From: Rhodocytophaga aerolata
Lineage (GTDB): Bacteria > Bacteroidota > Bacteroidia > Cytophagales > 172606-1
Direction: 5' to 3'
Length of the DNA: 64,000 nt
Assembly: GCF_030503435.1 (NCBI RefSeq)
Contig: NZ_JAUKPO010000001.1
Coordinates: forward strand, 372,001 to 436,000
Shown here: one piece after another, positions 16,145 to 26,217 of the stretch
Numbering within the stretch: position 1 is the stretch's first letter
Layout: each line of letters opens with the position of its first letter
Notes under the pieces: model-generated
Databases searched by the model: none
What the model saw: only the letters and a program-made list of their open reading frames with translations
What the model was told of the DNA's origin: nothing
Translations under genes and position numbers: made by a program

Positions 16145-17098
16145 TTACTCCCCTCTCAAGGAAGCAAGTTGCCGGAATAGTTCTTTCTCCTTATCCGTCA
16201 GGTTTTCCGGAATTTGCAGGTTTATTTTTATATATAAATCTCCGGCTATTCCCTGCTGACGGTAGGCCGGAAATCCCTTGCCTTTTAGACGAAGGGTAGT
16301 TCCATTCTTTGTTTCAGGCTTTATTTTAATTTTTACTTGTCCGGACAACGTTTCTATTACTGCTTCACCACCTAGCATGGCTTTATACAAGCTGATCGGT
16401 GCATCCATAAACAAATCATTTCCTTTGCGTGTGTAGACCGGGTCTGGATGAATGCGGAGGGTAATATATAAATCTCCGTTCTCCCCTCCCTGAATACCTG
16501 GCGCACCGCTTCCTTTCAGGCGGATGGTTTGCCCGTCTTCTACGCCCGGATGAATCGTAATCCGTAGGTTTTTCCCATCAATACCCACTGTTTTCTTTGT
16601 TCCTTCAAAAGCCTCTTGCAAAGTCAGGTGTAACTCGGCATTATAATCCTGCCCTTTAAACGACATGCCACCGGCTCTTCCACGGGTACGCTGGCCACTT
16701 GCTCCAGGACCCGCCGCTCCACCAAACAGGGTGCTAAAAAAGTCAGAGAAGCCACCAGCGCCACCAAAGAAATCTTCCATATTCCCTTCATATTGAGTAT
16801 AGCCTCCTCTCCCTCCTTGCTGGGCATACTTAGACCAGTCGAAACCTCCTTGTGCATCTCCTGCCTGCTGGTAACGGTTCCAGTCGGCCCCGAAAGCATC
16901 GTATTTTTTCCTCTTCTCATCGTCACTTAATACATCATAGGCTTCACTGATATCTTTGAATTTTTCCTCTGCCTCTTTATTGTTTGGGTTTACGTCCGGA
17001 TGAAATTTCCGGGCTAATTTGCGGTATTGCTTCTTTATATCTTCTTTAGAAGCTGTTTTTTCTACACCAAGAATCTTATAATAATCTTTATAGTCCAC
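16145..17098 (-). CDS. cbpA: Curved-DNA-binding J-domain chaperone CbpA
   Basis: The 317-residue protein has a J-domain (residues 4-70: [20 protein letters not shown], the HPD motif in [10 protein letters not shown], and the [17 protein letters not shown] end). A Gly-rich region (about 80-150) and two DnaJ C-terminal beta domains (about 155-310) follow. The cysteine zinc-finger of true DnaJ is missing, which defines CbpA/DnaJ type II. It stimulates DnaK and binds DNA in slow-growing cells. It is paired with cbpM downstream. Confidence 0.93.
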   Translation of the reverse strand: MDYKDYYKILGVEKTASKEDIKKQYRKLARKFHPDVNPNNKEAEEKFKDISEAYDVLSDDEKRKKYDAFGADWNRYQQAGDAQGGFDWSKYAQQGGRGGYTQYEGNMEDFFGGAGGFSDFFSTLFGGAAGPGASGQRTRGRAGGMSFKGQDYNAELHLTLQEAFEGTKKTVGIDGKNLRITIHPGVEDGQTIRLKGSGAPGIQGGENGDLYITLRIHPDPVYTRKGNDLFMDAPISLYKAMLGGEAVIETLSGQVKIKIKPETKNGTTLRLKGKGFPAYRQQGIAGDLYIKINLQIPENLTDKEKELFRQLASLRGE

Positions 17099-17352
17099 GT
17101 TTGTATCGTATCAAAAAGTTAAATATGACCAATGAAGATGCCGGTTATTGTTGCCACTCTGCTATCTTCATCTCATGAGTATTAAACGAAAAATAACAAG
17201 TTTTTTTAAGATTGTCAACCGGAAACTACCTGAAAAAATGAACAAAGCCTGAAGCAATATTGAATTCTTAGCAAGAAACTACCAGTGCTTTTTTCGATGG
17301 CTTTAATAGCCTAAAAGTCACCGGTAGAAAAGAGACAAGAAGCAGGTACTTA

Positions 17353-20214
17353 TTAGAATCCTACCTCAATTACTAAAAACTGAAAGTTCCATTGGTTGGT
17401 ATCCGGGAAATAAATGGTACGCATGCCCATTTCTAAGGGTACTGGTAGGCGCATAAAGCAAAATTCTGTAGTTAAATCAGCCCCTATAGATTGATACAAT
17501 TTTGAGCCTTGACTTGTTTCTCCTTTGCCCACATCATAGAATAAGCCTCCGTTAATTCTCCGGAAATAGAACCAGCGGCCCAGGGCATAATCAGGATTAA
17601 ATAAGGGTAACCGGTATTCTGCCGATCCGCCATAAAACTGTGAGTGACTTGTATACTCATGGCCTCTGGGGAAAAGGATAGAGGAGGAAAAGCGGTAATT
17701 GCTTTGATCTTCCTGCTGGTATTGAGCCCTTATATGGAAGCTATGATGTTTGCCTAACCCTGGGAAATATGCATTACCTACTGCAGAAAACAACTGTCCC
17801 TGAAAATCGCCTCCAAACGGTGTATGCCTAAAATTCAAGGCAAGGGTCTGGCCCCAGCGGGGAGCAATATCCCGGATGCTTCTTTTATGTAGCCTGCGGT
17901 AAGAAAGTCCATACAACATAGCCTGCATAGATCCATTGCTGATATCGGAGAACCGTCTTCTAGGCAGATCGTAGCCATCTACTAAGGTTAAGGAAGTATG
18001 TGCAGAAACATTCAGCGTCTGAATATATTTATCATGCGTAAAATTAAAGGGCAAGCGGGCACCCAACATCAAATTACTTTCTTTCCAGGTATCTTTCTGT
18101 TCTTCCTCATCAATGGTTAACGACACATTCCGGGGTCCGCTTTCGAAAGTAGCATCTAGTACTGGATATAATCCCTGGTAGCTTACATTGGCAAAGAAAT
18201 TAGCTGTTTGTTCATTAGCATTATATCCTAAGCCAGCCTCGGCCTGCAAGGTGCTTAATATATCCTGTGAAGCCAAAGACAAGGTAAGGCCACGTGCATC
18301 GGAACTGATAATAGGCGACCAGCTATAGGGGTTAAATAAGTGCTTCCCCTTGCTAAACCGGTTTATCTGATATTCATTGGTAGGTATGCTATCCAGAATG
18401 TTATGGTTGCCCTCTTGTTCTACCAGCGGCGCATGATAATTTACATTACGGTCTTCTACTTGCTCCAGGGGTGTCCAGGTGCCGGGGTTATTAGGCATAG
18501 TAGCTATCCGGAAACCATCTACGGTGTAATCATTAAAAGCCAGTGTTGAGCCATCGGGAGATATAGCCGGATTATACGCTCCATATTTACGGGATGTCAC
18601 CTTGTATTCCTTCCCTGTCTGGATATGTACAGCATGAATATTATCTATGCCATTGTAGGGAGAGTTGAAATAAACATAGTCGCCATTCATCACCGGATGG
18701 GCTATATTCATGTGGCTATAGGGTATTATTTCGCGGCCTTTGCCAGTGGCTATATCAATAAGCTCAATGGTTTTTCCTTCTTTTGCCAGTTTAACCGCTA
18801 CAATCTGCTGTCCGTCCGGCGACCACCGGGGCATAATGTAGAAGTGGTTGCCGGGGTTAGATAGCTTTTGTAACTCCTGACCAGTCCGGCTATCTAGAAT
18901 CACAAAATTATATTCATTGTTCACCGACACTTGCAAGGCAAGTATCTTCTGCCCATCAGGCGAAAGAGAAGGAACATTTAAGCGGCTTTTGCGGGTAATC
19001 TGGCGTACTTGTTTGGTTTTCAGATCATACAATTTCAAAATTGTGTAGTCTTTCATTCCCCAGCGTGGATCAAATGTACGTTCACTCCATATCAGCACAT
19101 CCTTACTTACTGAAAGCATACCTCCACTGTTAACAATTCCAGGTACATACACTTTTTCCTCTTTCCGGGAGCCATCGGGATTTAACACTACAAAGGTCTC
19201 TACATCGGCCATGCCATATTTTTGCGCCAGTATACGCCCATCAGAAAGAAATTGCGGATATTCATAACTAGTGAACACCCGGTTTTGGGCCGTAGGCAAC
19301 GTTTCTGCTTCTGTAATAGGCATACCTTCCAGCTGTTCCCGCCACTTACTGCCAATATTATTCATAGTTACCTCATAAAGGTCTTCTACCCGCTTGCCGG
19401 TTTCTTTCTTAATAGCGTTTGAAAAAACAAAAGGTAATAGAGGGAAATTATACGTACGGTTTAGCACACGGCTCCAGGCATTTGGCCCATATTCCCGCTT
19501 CATATAGGTAGTAATGTAATACCCCAGTTTATAGCGGCTGAATCCGGGAGTGACATAATCTTTATAAGAACCTAAATAGGCTTTTGAATAAGAGAAGGCA
19601 CCTTTTTCTAATAGGTAAGTACGTAGTTCCAGAGAGAAATTAGGCATACGGCCACGGCCACTGCTGGTAAGAGCCGTTTCGGCCCCCACAGCATCTCCCT
19701 CCCAGAACCAGCCAGGTACCGACAGATTAGCGATTAAGCTTAATCCATTGCCCCCAAAAATATAATATACCCCTTTAGTGAAACCTGTAAGTGCTTTATC
19801 GAATTGCACCACATGCCGGAACTCATGCACCGCCAGCAAGTTAAGCCAGTCGTTGGTACCTAATAAGTTATAATCTTGGGGAGGCGTAGTAAAGAATTCG
19901 CTGCGGCGGGGCGTAAGCGTAACAAATCCGTTGCTAATGGCTGTTTGGTTTTGAAGTACAATGGAAATAGGCCTGGGCTCTTTCTCCAGGCTGCGGGAAA
20001 CCGGCCCGTAGATGGTTTGCAAGGTATTAGCCATCCGTTGCGCTTCACTTTCAAACCCTTTTGGATATACAACACGGAACTTGGGAGTATTGATCTGATA
20101 CCATTTTAAGCCAGTAGGATTCTGATCTAAAATGGGCAGGCTTTGGGCAAAGCTAAAATTTATAAAACCCACGACTGCCAGCGTTGCCAGCAGTACACTT
20201 TTTTTCAGGAACAT
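17353..20214 (-). CDS. Exported HExxH protease / TolB propeller / beta-barrel protein
   Basis: The 953-residue protein combines three parts. After a signal peptide (cleavage after SFAQ, residue 24) comes a gluzincin-like domain with His130-Glu131-x-x-His134 (LLAVHEFRHVVQ) and a likely third ligand at Glu172 (PGWFWEGDAVGAE). Residues of about 300-600 hold PD40/TolB propeller repeats (SLSPDGQKILALQVS, PRWSPDGQQIVAVK, AISPDGSTLAFND). From about 640 to the end it looks like an outer-membrane barrel of the surface-antigen/BamA-like type, ending FQFLVIEVGF. This predicts an outer-membrane-anchored metalloprotease with a propeller facing the periplasm or surface. The substrate is unknown. It is monocistronic. 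Confidence 0.8.
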   Translation of the reverse strand: MFLKKSVLLATLAVVGFINFSFAQSLPILDQNPTGLKWYQINTPKFRVVYPKGFESEAQRMANTLQTIYGPVSRSLEKEPRPISIVLQNQTAISNGFVTLTPRRSEFFTTPPQDYNLLGTNDWLNLLAVHEFRHVVQFDKALTGFTKGVYYIFGGNGLSLIANLSVPGWFWEGDAVGAETALTSSGRGRMPNFSLELRTYLLEKGAFSYSKAYLGSYKDYVTPGFSRYKLGYYITTYMKREYGPNAWSRVLNRTYNFPLLPFVFSNAIKKETGKRVEDLYEVTMNNIGSKWREQLEGMPITEAETLPTAQNRVFTSYEYPQFLSDGRILAQKYGMADVETFVVLNPDGSRKEEKVYVPGIVNSGGMLSVSKDVLIWSERTFDPRWGMKDYTILKLYDLKTKQVRQITRKSRLNVPSLSPDGQKILALQVSVNNEYNFVILDSRTGQELQKLSNPGNHFYIMPRWSPDGQQIVAVKLAKEGKTIELIDIATGKGREIIPYSHMNIAHPVMNGDYVYFNSPYNGIDNIHAVHIQTGKEYKVTSRKYGAYNPAISPDGSTLAFNDYTVDGFRIATMPNNPGTWTPLEQVEDRNVNYHAPLVEQEGNHNILDSIPTNEYQINRFSKGKHLFNPYSWSPIISSDARGLTLSLASQDILSTLQAEAGLGYNANEQTANFFANVSYQGLYPVLDATFESGPRNVSLTIDEEEQKDTWKESNLMLGARLPFNFTHDKYIQTLNVSAHTSLTLVDGYDLPRRRFSDISNGSMQAMLYGLSYRRLHKRSIRDIAPRWGQTLALNFRHTPFGGDFQGQLFSAVGNAYFPGLGKHHSFHIRAQYQQEDQSNYRFSSSILFPRGHEYTSHSQFYGGSAEYRLPLFNPDYALGRWFYFRRINGGLFYDVGKGETSQGSKLYQSIGADLTTEFCFMRLPVPLEMGMRTIYFPDTNQWNFQFLVIEVGF

Positions 20215-20399
20215 AGTACAAATTAATCTATTCTGCTTATGAAACCAAATGATGAAATAACATTGAGGTGATAAGGCGAAAAGGGAAGTATTTCCGGCTT
20301 ACGGGCATTAATGTATATAATCTATTTTGGTAACCTGTGGCAGAACAGAGAATAAGCTAACGTTTCTTAAATCAATTTTGCGAGCATTTTCAGCATTTG

Positions 20400-21665
20400 C
20401 TAGGCAATTTTTCCATTATTAATAATTGCCAGAGGTTTTCCTTTGAACGTTTGCCCGATAAATGGAGAATTTAGCGATTTGGAACGGATATTTTTTTCTA
20501 AATAGGTCCATTCCAGCTCCGTAGAAAATAAAGTGAGGTTAGCTACTTGCCCCTCTTCAATAGCAGGAACTGGTAGCTGTAAAATCTGCCGGGGGCGGAT
20601 AGCTAATTTTTCTACCATGTCCGATACGGAGAGAATTTTGTTATAGGTATTGATGAGGGCAAAGGCTGTTTCCAGACCGGTTATCCCAAATTCAGCCAGG
20701 TCAAATTCCAGCTTTTTACTTTCTATATCTAAAGGATTATGGTCTGAAACAATGGCATCAATGGTATTATCGGCCAGGCCCTCCCATAAAGCAGCAATAT
20801 CGGCCTGGCTACGGAAAGGAGGATTTACCTTTAGATTTGTATCAAATTCTAGCAGAGCCGTATCATCAAAAGCAATCTGATGGGCAGCTATATCACAAGA
20901 AACCTTCAAGCCTTTGTGCTTAGCCTGACGGATTAGCTGCACGGCTTTGGCGGTAGAGATCGTAGAAAAATGAATTTTACCACCGGCATATTCCAGAAAA
21001 CGCAAATCCCTGGCTATCATCATTTCTTCTGCAATGGCAGGTATGCCTTTTAAGCCAAGCATCGTACTTGTTATACCTTCATGCATATTGCCGAACTGGG
21101 TAAGCAGGGTATCTTCGGGGCGGTTGATTAACAAACCATTGAAAGTTTGCAAATATTGCAGCGTTTTTACTAATATATCTGAATGCCATACCGGCTTTAT
21201 TCCATCTGTAAACGCAATGGCGCCAGCCATATGCAGGTCTATCATTTCTGTTAGGTCTTTACCTTTGCCATCAATGGTAACCCCTGCCATGGGATGCACA
21301 GTTACTGCATGCGTATTGCCTTTGGTTTTGGCATAAATAATGGATTCTTTAGTCTGCGTAAAGGGATGTGTGTTGGGTAGTAAAGCTATTTCTGTGAAGC
21401 CTCCGGCGGCGGCGGCATCCCGGACGGTATATAAATCTTCCTGGTGTTCCAGGCCTGGGTCTTTGGCTAAAGCCCGCATGTCTACCCACCCGGCAGATAC
21501 TTTTAATGCCTCATCTTTATACACCCGGTGTGCTTCTGTGGTAGGTAACTCACCTGCATTCGCAATATTTTTGATAATTCCATTTTCAATCCATATATCC
21601 CGGCGCTGGCCATTTAATTGAGAATTAGGAGCTATTATTTCTGCCGAGCGAATGAGTATTTTCAT
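20400..21665 (-). CDS. Dihydroorotase-like amidohydrolase lacking the HxH metal motif
   Basis: The 421-residue protein is colinear with dihydroorotase: N-terminal strands RDIWIENGIIKNI, central GGFTEIALLPNTHPFTQTKE, AIAFTDG, later HFSTIST and DAIVSDHNP, and a C-terminal return to the small beta domain. The catalytic DxHxH motif is replaced by VDMRALAKDPG at residues 61-71, so the two-metal centre cannot form in the normal way; the later His and Asp residues remain. Non-catalytic PyrX-type homologues that support aspartate transcarbamoylase are known, and many Bacteroidota carry this form. It may be structural, or use different chemistry. No pyrB is next to it. Confidence 0.85.
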   Translation of the reverse strand: MKILIRSAEIIAPNSQLNGQRRDIWIENGIIKNIANAGELPTTEAHRVYKDEALKVSAGWVDMRALAKDPGLEHQEDLYTVRDAAAAGGFTEIALLPNTHPFTQTKESIIYAKTKGNTHAVTVHPMAGVTIDGKGKDLTEMIDLHMAGAIAFTDGIKPVWHSDILVKTLQYLQTFNGLLINRPEDTLLTQFGNMHEGITSTMLGLKGIPAIAEEMMIARDLRFLEYAGGKIHFSTISTAKAVQLIRQAKHKGLKVSCDIAAHQIAFDDTALLEFDTNLKVNPPFRSQADIAALWEGLADNTIDAIVSDHNPLDIESKKLEFDLAEFGITGLETAFALINTYNKILSVSDMVEKLAIRPRQILQLPVPAIEEGQVANLTLFSTELEWTYLEKNIRSKSLNSPFIGQTFKGKPLAIINNGKIA

Positions 21666-21988
21666 GTGTATATAATATCTTTTATAAGGCCTGACTAACG
21701 CTGGTTCAGCAATGTCCGGCTTTTAGGTGTATCCTATTGAGAATCTTTTTCCCAATTCTTCTACTCAACAAGTGGTATTGATAAGCAAATGTGCAAATAT
21801 GCGAATCATTCAGTAGGAATTTACATAAGTCCCAGAAAAAAATACACCGCATCAGAAATTCCGCAAGGAATCTAGGTGAGCTAAATACCATCTTTCCCTA
21901 AAAACGTATGGCAAAAGATGAGTAATATCAATAAAAAAGCGCATTCATTAAAAAATGATGCGCTTGAATAGAAAAAAATTAGTACGTA
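21666..21988. other. Intergenic stretch of 323 bases
   Basis: It holds the terminator described at 21932-21965 and otherwise AT-rich sequence. A 61-codon open frame on the minus strand (21706-21891) has no signal or family look and is not called. Confidence 0.5.
21932..21965 (-). terminator. Terminator after the methyltransferase-glycosyltransferase gene
   Basis: On the minus strand AAGCGCAT (21958-21965) pairs with ATGCGCTT (21937-21944) and is followed by TTTTAT, 24 bases past the stop of the fused gene. Confidence 0.75.
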
Positions 21989-23527
21989 TTATGCTGTTAC
22001 TGTCATTGGTCTGTTTACTCTGGCTTTCCGATGGTACACAGATTTTTTATTGAAAGCTGCCTGTTTCCATAAGTATTTTAATACGTCCCAGTATCCTCCG
22101 CCGACTTTTACCAATTTAAACGAAGATACACCCATATCTGGCGTACGGTTAATCCAGGAAATGGGTACTTCTTCAATGGTATATCCCATCATCAATGGCA
22201 TTAAGCCCGTTTCTGCATTAATGGAAAACCCTGGCTGGCTTAAGGGTAGTTTTTCCACTACTTCCCTTTTTATCAACTTCAAGTTGTTGGTTAAATCTCT
22301 GAACCGCTCCCTGAGAATAATACGTGCCAAAAAGTGAAATCCTCTGTTGGCAATAATTTTCTGAATAGGATAGTTTAATAAGACACTGTGTCTGGAAAAG
22401 CGGCTTCCGACAATTACATCTTTCCCTTGTACAGCGGCATCAAACATATCGCGCAGTTCGGGTAACAAATGCTGAAAATCACAATCCATGGATAAAATAT
22501 AGCAGCCTGTGGCATGTTTATACCCATCCATAATGGCACGTCCGACACCATTGGGTGGCGTGCGGAATACCGGATTGATTAGTGGATATTGCAGAGCCAG
22601 CTTTTTAATTACCTCTTTTGTATTATCCTTGCTGTTATCATCTACCAATATTATTTCGTGCAGGTAGTCTCCATAGAAGTTCATTAATTGTGTAACCAGA
22701 GGCCCTACATTCATCTCTTCATTATGGCAAGGTACAACTACGGATATGGCGCCTTTTAATTCGGGATGATCACATAACGATACTTTTGGGGTAGCCAGTT
22801 GCTGTGCAGGTTTTTGAGCATGAATAAGAATAGATCCGGCCAGGGTACGGATAAACGGGAAATTCTCCAGAATAATAGACAGATTGCGCAGCACCCATAC
22901 AGCTTTCGGTGTGAGTGGGGCATATACAAAATCGTTGAATACAGAAAACACCTTCACAAAGCCTAGTTCTGACATCAGTTCATATAGTTCTGTACGGTTA
23001 AGTAGTTGCCGCTGATCTTTTTTGCCAAACAATCCGGAGATCAACCGGCTTCCCTGTAAAAACACATTCCAGGGATTACTTTCATAGAAAATAATTTGTC
23101 CGCCTGGTTTAAGTAGTTTATATACCTGTTGTAATAACCATGAACAATTTGATTTATCCATCAAATCCATGGCCACAATAAAGTCAAACTGTTTTCCATC
23201 CAGCTGCTCTACAATAGCTGTTAAGCTCAGCACTTCCACAGAAGCAGGCATCTCTGTCTGAGGTAGATCCTCCTGGAAAGTAACAGCCGTAATATTATTT
23301 TCGCCGCGAGATACCTGGTATAGTTGTTTAGTAAATAAACCTTTTCCGCAGCCAAGCTCTAAGATAGTCTGGCCAGGCAGTAAATGCACCAGATGCCGGA
23401 ATGTTTGCGCACGCCACAACAAACGGTCTTTTATAATAGGGTCTTTTTTGTGCCAGTACTGGTCGCGGTACTGTTCTCGCCGCTCAAGAATTTTTACAGA
23501 GTTGCTTTTTTGTGCTTTTACCGACAT
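21989..23527 (-). CDS. Fused SAM methyltransferase and family-2 glycosyltransferase
   Basis: The 512-residue protein joins two enzymes. Residues 1-235 are a class I methyltransferase, with the SAM-binding motif TILELGCGKG (54-63), a FDFIVAMDLMD strand and the post-motif LLKPGGQIIFYE. Residues 260-490 are a GT2 glycosyltransferase like dolichol-phosphate mannosyltransferases: ISVVVPCHNE (261-270), VDDNS (295-299) and the metal-binding DCD (348-350). There is no transmembrane anchor at the C-terminus, unlike many polyprenyl-phosphate GTs. The pair suggests glycosylation and methylation of the same lipid or surface glycan. It is monocistronic, with a terminator behind it. Confidence 0.88.
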   Translation of the reverse strand: MSVKAQKSNSVKILERREQYRDQYWHKKDPIIKDRLLWRAQTFRHLVHLLPGQTILELGCGKGLFTKQLYQVSRGENNITAVTFQEDLPQTEMPASVEVLSLTAIVEQLDGKQFDFIVAMDLMDKSNCSWLLQQVYKLLKPGGQIIFYESNPWNVFLQGSRLISGLFGKKDQRQLLNRTELYELMSELGFVKVFSVFNDFVYAPLTPKAVWVLRNLSIILENFPFIRTLAGSILIHAQKPAQQLATPKVSLCDHPELKGAISVVVPCHNEEMNVGPLVTQLMNFYGDYLHEIILVDDNSKDNTKEVIKKLALQYPLINPVFRTPPNGVGRAIMDGYKHATGCYILSMDCDFQHLLPELRDMFDAAVQGKDVIVGSRFSRHSVLLNYPIQKIIANRGFHFLARIILRERFRDLTNNLKLIKREVVEKLPLSQPGFSINAETGLMPLMMGYTIEEVPISWINRTPDMGVSSFKLVKVGGGYWDVLKYLWKQAAFNKKSVYHRKARVNRPMTVTA

Positions 23528-23934
23528 GGTTCTAAATAAGATAATGGATGCAAGAACTTCTCAATGAGTTTAGGCGGCTCTGTGTAAAGTACACATATTG
23601 ATCCAGTAAAATGGTTGTTTTATTTCTACTGGTTACCTCATCAGGCGATGCTTACTTTACTTTCTTAAATACCAATTTGTTTTTATAAGTAAATACAACT
23701 TGTATACTCACTTACAGGAAATTAAGTATAAGAATAATATTGAACATTTTCTGCTAGGCACTAGCAAACAGCAGGTAGCAATATGTAAGATTTTGTAATT
23801 GAAAAGAAAAGAATTGCATACTTGCCTGATAGCAGACTATCATACATTTACTATTTGCTTGGCAAAAGTAAAATAACCAAGGAGCAGGTTTTAGGTAATA
23901 TGACTTATAATGCTTTTGTTGAAGCAAAACTTAA
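23528..23934. other. Intergenic stretch of 407 bases
   Basis: No gene or strong hairpin is seen. A minus-strand TACTTTTG at 23863-23870 fits the -7 consensus, but it lies about 340 bases before the fused gene and lacks a -33 partner. Confidence 0.4.
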
Positions 23935-26046
23935 CTAAAACAGCCGGATAAGCGCAATTTCTGTGAGCAGGAAAAACAGAGCTGCCAGTAAACAATACTT
24001 CCACAAGTTCTGCCCTACGTTCTTAGCTTTAAAATCTTCAGCAAAATCTCCGTCTTTTACAGAGTTGTATACCTGTACATTCTTTTTATTGCCAAAAATC
24101 TTTTGCAACTCCTGTGGACTATAGGTTTTCATATCCGACTCTTTTTTGTCGTAATTAAAGGCCAAAATACGTTCACTTTTATTATCCAGAGTTAACTCAT
24201 AATACCCAGATTCAGGAGCTTCGCTACTGGTGGTCTGGCCAGGCTGCGGAAGCTCAAAAACAAGCTGGTTGCCCGACTTACGCTGGGAAGGAATTACTTC
24301 AAAATTTTCTTTCTTCAGCTTATATACTTGCTCTGAACCCGAAGCATTTACATCTACAGCAATGGTGGGCTCCTGAAAAGTATACGACAGCCTTTCCTGT
24401 GATTTGCTTAGGGCAGCAATTTTATAGAGCACAGGTACAAATAAGGCGTGTTTTGGAAAATTGCTATACTTCGTGTCTAATGGAGCTGCTACCAGATAGG
24501 TTTTGCCCTGCTGGCTGCCAAACTCTGATAAGAAAGGCTGGTTGTTCCGGAATTGAAGCAACGCTGTACCCGTATTACGCCATTCCAGTACCGGATTGGC
24601 AAAAGGCATATTGATCATCCCTTTTTGTGTAGTATTTTCGAAGATAGATTCAAAAAAGGGGTTACGCATATCTGGCGGAGCCAGTGTATTTACCGGGGAA
24701 TCATCTGCAGCTGAGTAGGAAACCGGACTTACATTTACCGAAGAACTTACCACACTCGGACGGGCAAGGCCTCTTACACCCAGGCTACTCAACAATTGCC
24801 CATACGAATTTACATCTGGCTGATTGCCTGGAAATATCAGCAAACTTCCGCCTGCTTGTACAAAATCCGTTAGTTGCCCTCGGACAGTAGCATCTATTGA
24901 AGCAAGATTTTCAATAACTACCAAATCAGAAGTTTTTACCTGGGCTAAGTCTGCATTATTGATATTAAAGCTTTTTACATTAAAAACTGTTTCATTTCCA
25001 AACACACTGGAAACATATTGTGTGCGGGGCTCCTGATACAGATGCACGATATTAATAACCGGAGCAGCATTAATTACAAAATAATAGTCATTATCAAAAG
25101 TTACCGGATAGTCTTCAAATGAAACACGGCCTTTTTTAAATCCTTTATCCTGCACAGTAAAGGTAAACTCCATAATGCCATCCGTATCGGCTTCTAGAGA
25201 AATGGTAGAAGAGGCTACCTGTTTTTCATCTATGAAGAGTTTTACCGGAAGGTTATCTACCCGTTCTGCACTACTGTTTACAAACCGCACGTTCAGCACA
25301 TTGCTTTCCATTTCTTTTACAAACGGGGTAGTAAGCCAGAGAGAATCGACAAACACATTGGCCCGCTCTTCTGCCTGTAGGGGTACAATAAAATATTGAT
25401 TGAGGGTATCCAGGGGGATTTTTTCCAGTTCGCCGGAGGTGCTTTTTTGAAAGTCGGAAAACCAGAAAAGCTGATTTTGCGGAGTAGAGGAGTACTTTTC
25501 CAACAAGCTTCTTTGCCTGCGGTAAACAGCATCCAGTGAACGGGAAGTATTAGAAAGATTTATCTCTGTGAGCCGGTCTTTGAGTTTATCGGAACTGGCG
25601 ACAAACTGGTCGCGGCTCTCAAAGTCATTGGTTAGAAGCTGATACGATGGCCGGTTGGGAAGTATGTTTAATACTTGTTCAATCTGGTCTACGGCTACAT
25701 CCAGATTGCGGCTCTTTCCAGACTCGTTTTGCATACTGAGGGAATTATCCAGGTAGATGCTGGTAAGTCCTTTATTTTGTAAAGCCGATTGCTCCGGATT
25801 TTGCCCGGCCGGGATAAAAGGCTGGGCGAAGGCGAGTACCAGAAACGTAATAAAAGCAATACGGGAAATAAGAATCAATATATGCTTTAGCCTACGAAAC
25901 GAACTTGTGCTGGTATTTACATTTTTAAGAAAAGCAACATTGGTAAAATATACCTTCCTTGTCCGCCTGAAGTTGAACAAGTGTATAGCAATAGGAATAC
26001 TAATAGCGGCTAACCCAAATAAAAAGGAAGGATATAAGAAATTCAT
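23935..26046 (-). CDS. BatA-like membrane protein with vWA-type domain
   Basis: The 703-residue protein opens with the double-transmembrane BatA/Aer-type N-terminus: FLYPSFLFGLAAISIPIAIHLFNFRRTRKVYFTN, then a second helix ILILISRIAFITFLVLAFAQP. A von Willebrand A-like region follows (SIYLDNSLSMQNESGKSRN resembles a MIDAS DxSxS), a long periplasmic part with a glutamine-amidotransferase-like segment (VQAGGSLLIFPG), and a last helix at the C-terminus. Such proteins are common in Bacteroidota but have no settled role. No MoxR ATPase or other bat genes are adjacent. Confidence 0.85.
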   Translation of the reverse strand: MNFLYPSFLFGLAAISIPIAIHLFNFRRTRKVYFTNVAFLKNVNTSTSSFRRLKHILILISRIAFITFLVLAFAQPFIPAGQNPEQSALQNKGLTSIYLDNSLSMQNESGKSRNLDVAVDQIEQVLNILPNRPSYQLLTNDFESRDQFVASSDKLKDRLTEINLSNTSRSLDAVYRRQRSLLEKYSSTPQNQLFWFSDFQKSTSGELEKIPLDTLNQYFIVPLQAEERANVFVDSLWLTTPFVKEMESNVLNVRFVNSSAERVDNLPVKLFIDEKQVASSTISLEADTDGIMEFTFTVQDKGFKKGRVSFEDYPVTFDNDYYFVINAAPVINIVHLYQEPRTQYVSSVFGNETVFNVKSFNINNADLAQVKTSDLVVIENLASIDATVRGQLTDFVQAGGSLLIFPGNQPDVNSYGQLLSSLGVRGLARPSVVSSSVNVSPVSYSAADDSPVNTLAPPDMRNPFFESIFENTTQKGMINMPFANPVLEWRNTGTALLQFRNNQPFLSEFGSQQGKTYLVAAPLDTKYSNFPKHALFVPVLYKIAALSKSQERLSYTFQEPTIAVDVNASGSEQVYKLKKENFEVIPSQRKSGNQLVFELPQPGQTTSSEAPESGYYELTLDNKSERILAFNYDKKESDMKTYSPQELQKIFGNKKNVQVYNSVKDGDFAEDFKAKNVGQNLWKYCLLAALFFLLTEIALIRLF

Positions 26047-26217
26047 GCAATTCGAAAATAAATGAGTATTGACTAATGAGGAATGAATACCTGCTTTGCC
26101 TGTAGTGATTACTTAAACACAATAGATTGGCAATCAATTCCCCTGTATGCTAATTTAGTAATATTCCAGTAATATACCTATTAAGCCCATTAATCAATAC
26201 TCATTCGTTAGTTTGCC

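Noticed and set aside
17281-17325. Imperfect nested hairpin between cbpA and the protease-barrel gene
   Set aside because: Mismatches and no T-tract on either strand; could be chance.
23863-23870. Minus-strand -7-like box TACTTTTG
   Set aside because: About 340 bases from the nearest gene start and no -33 partner.
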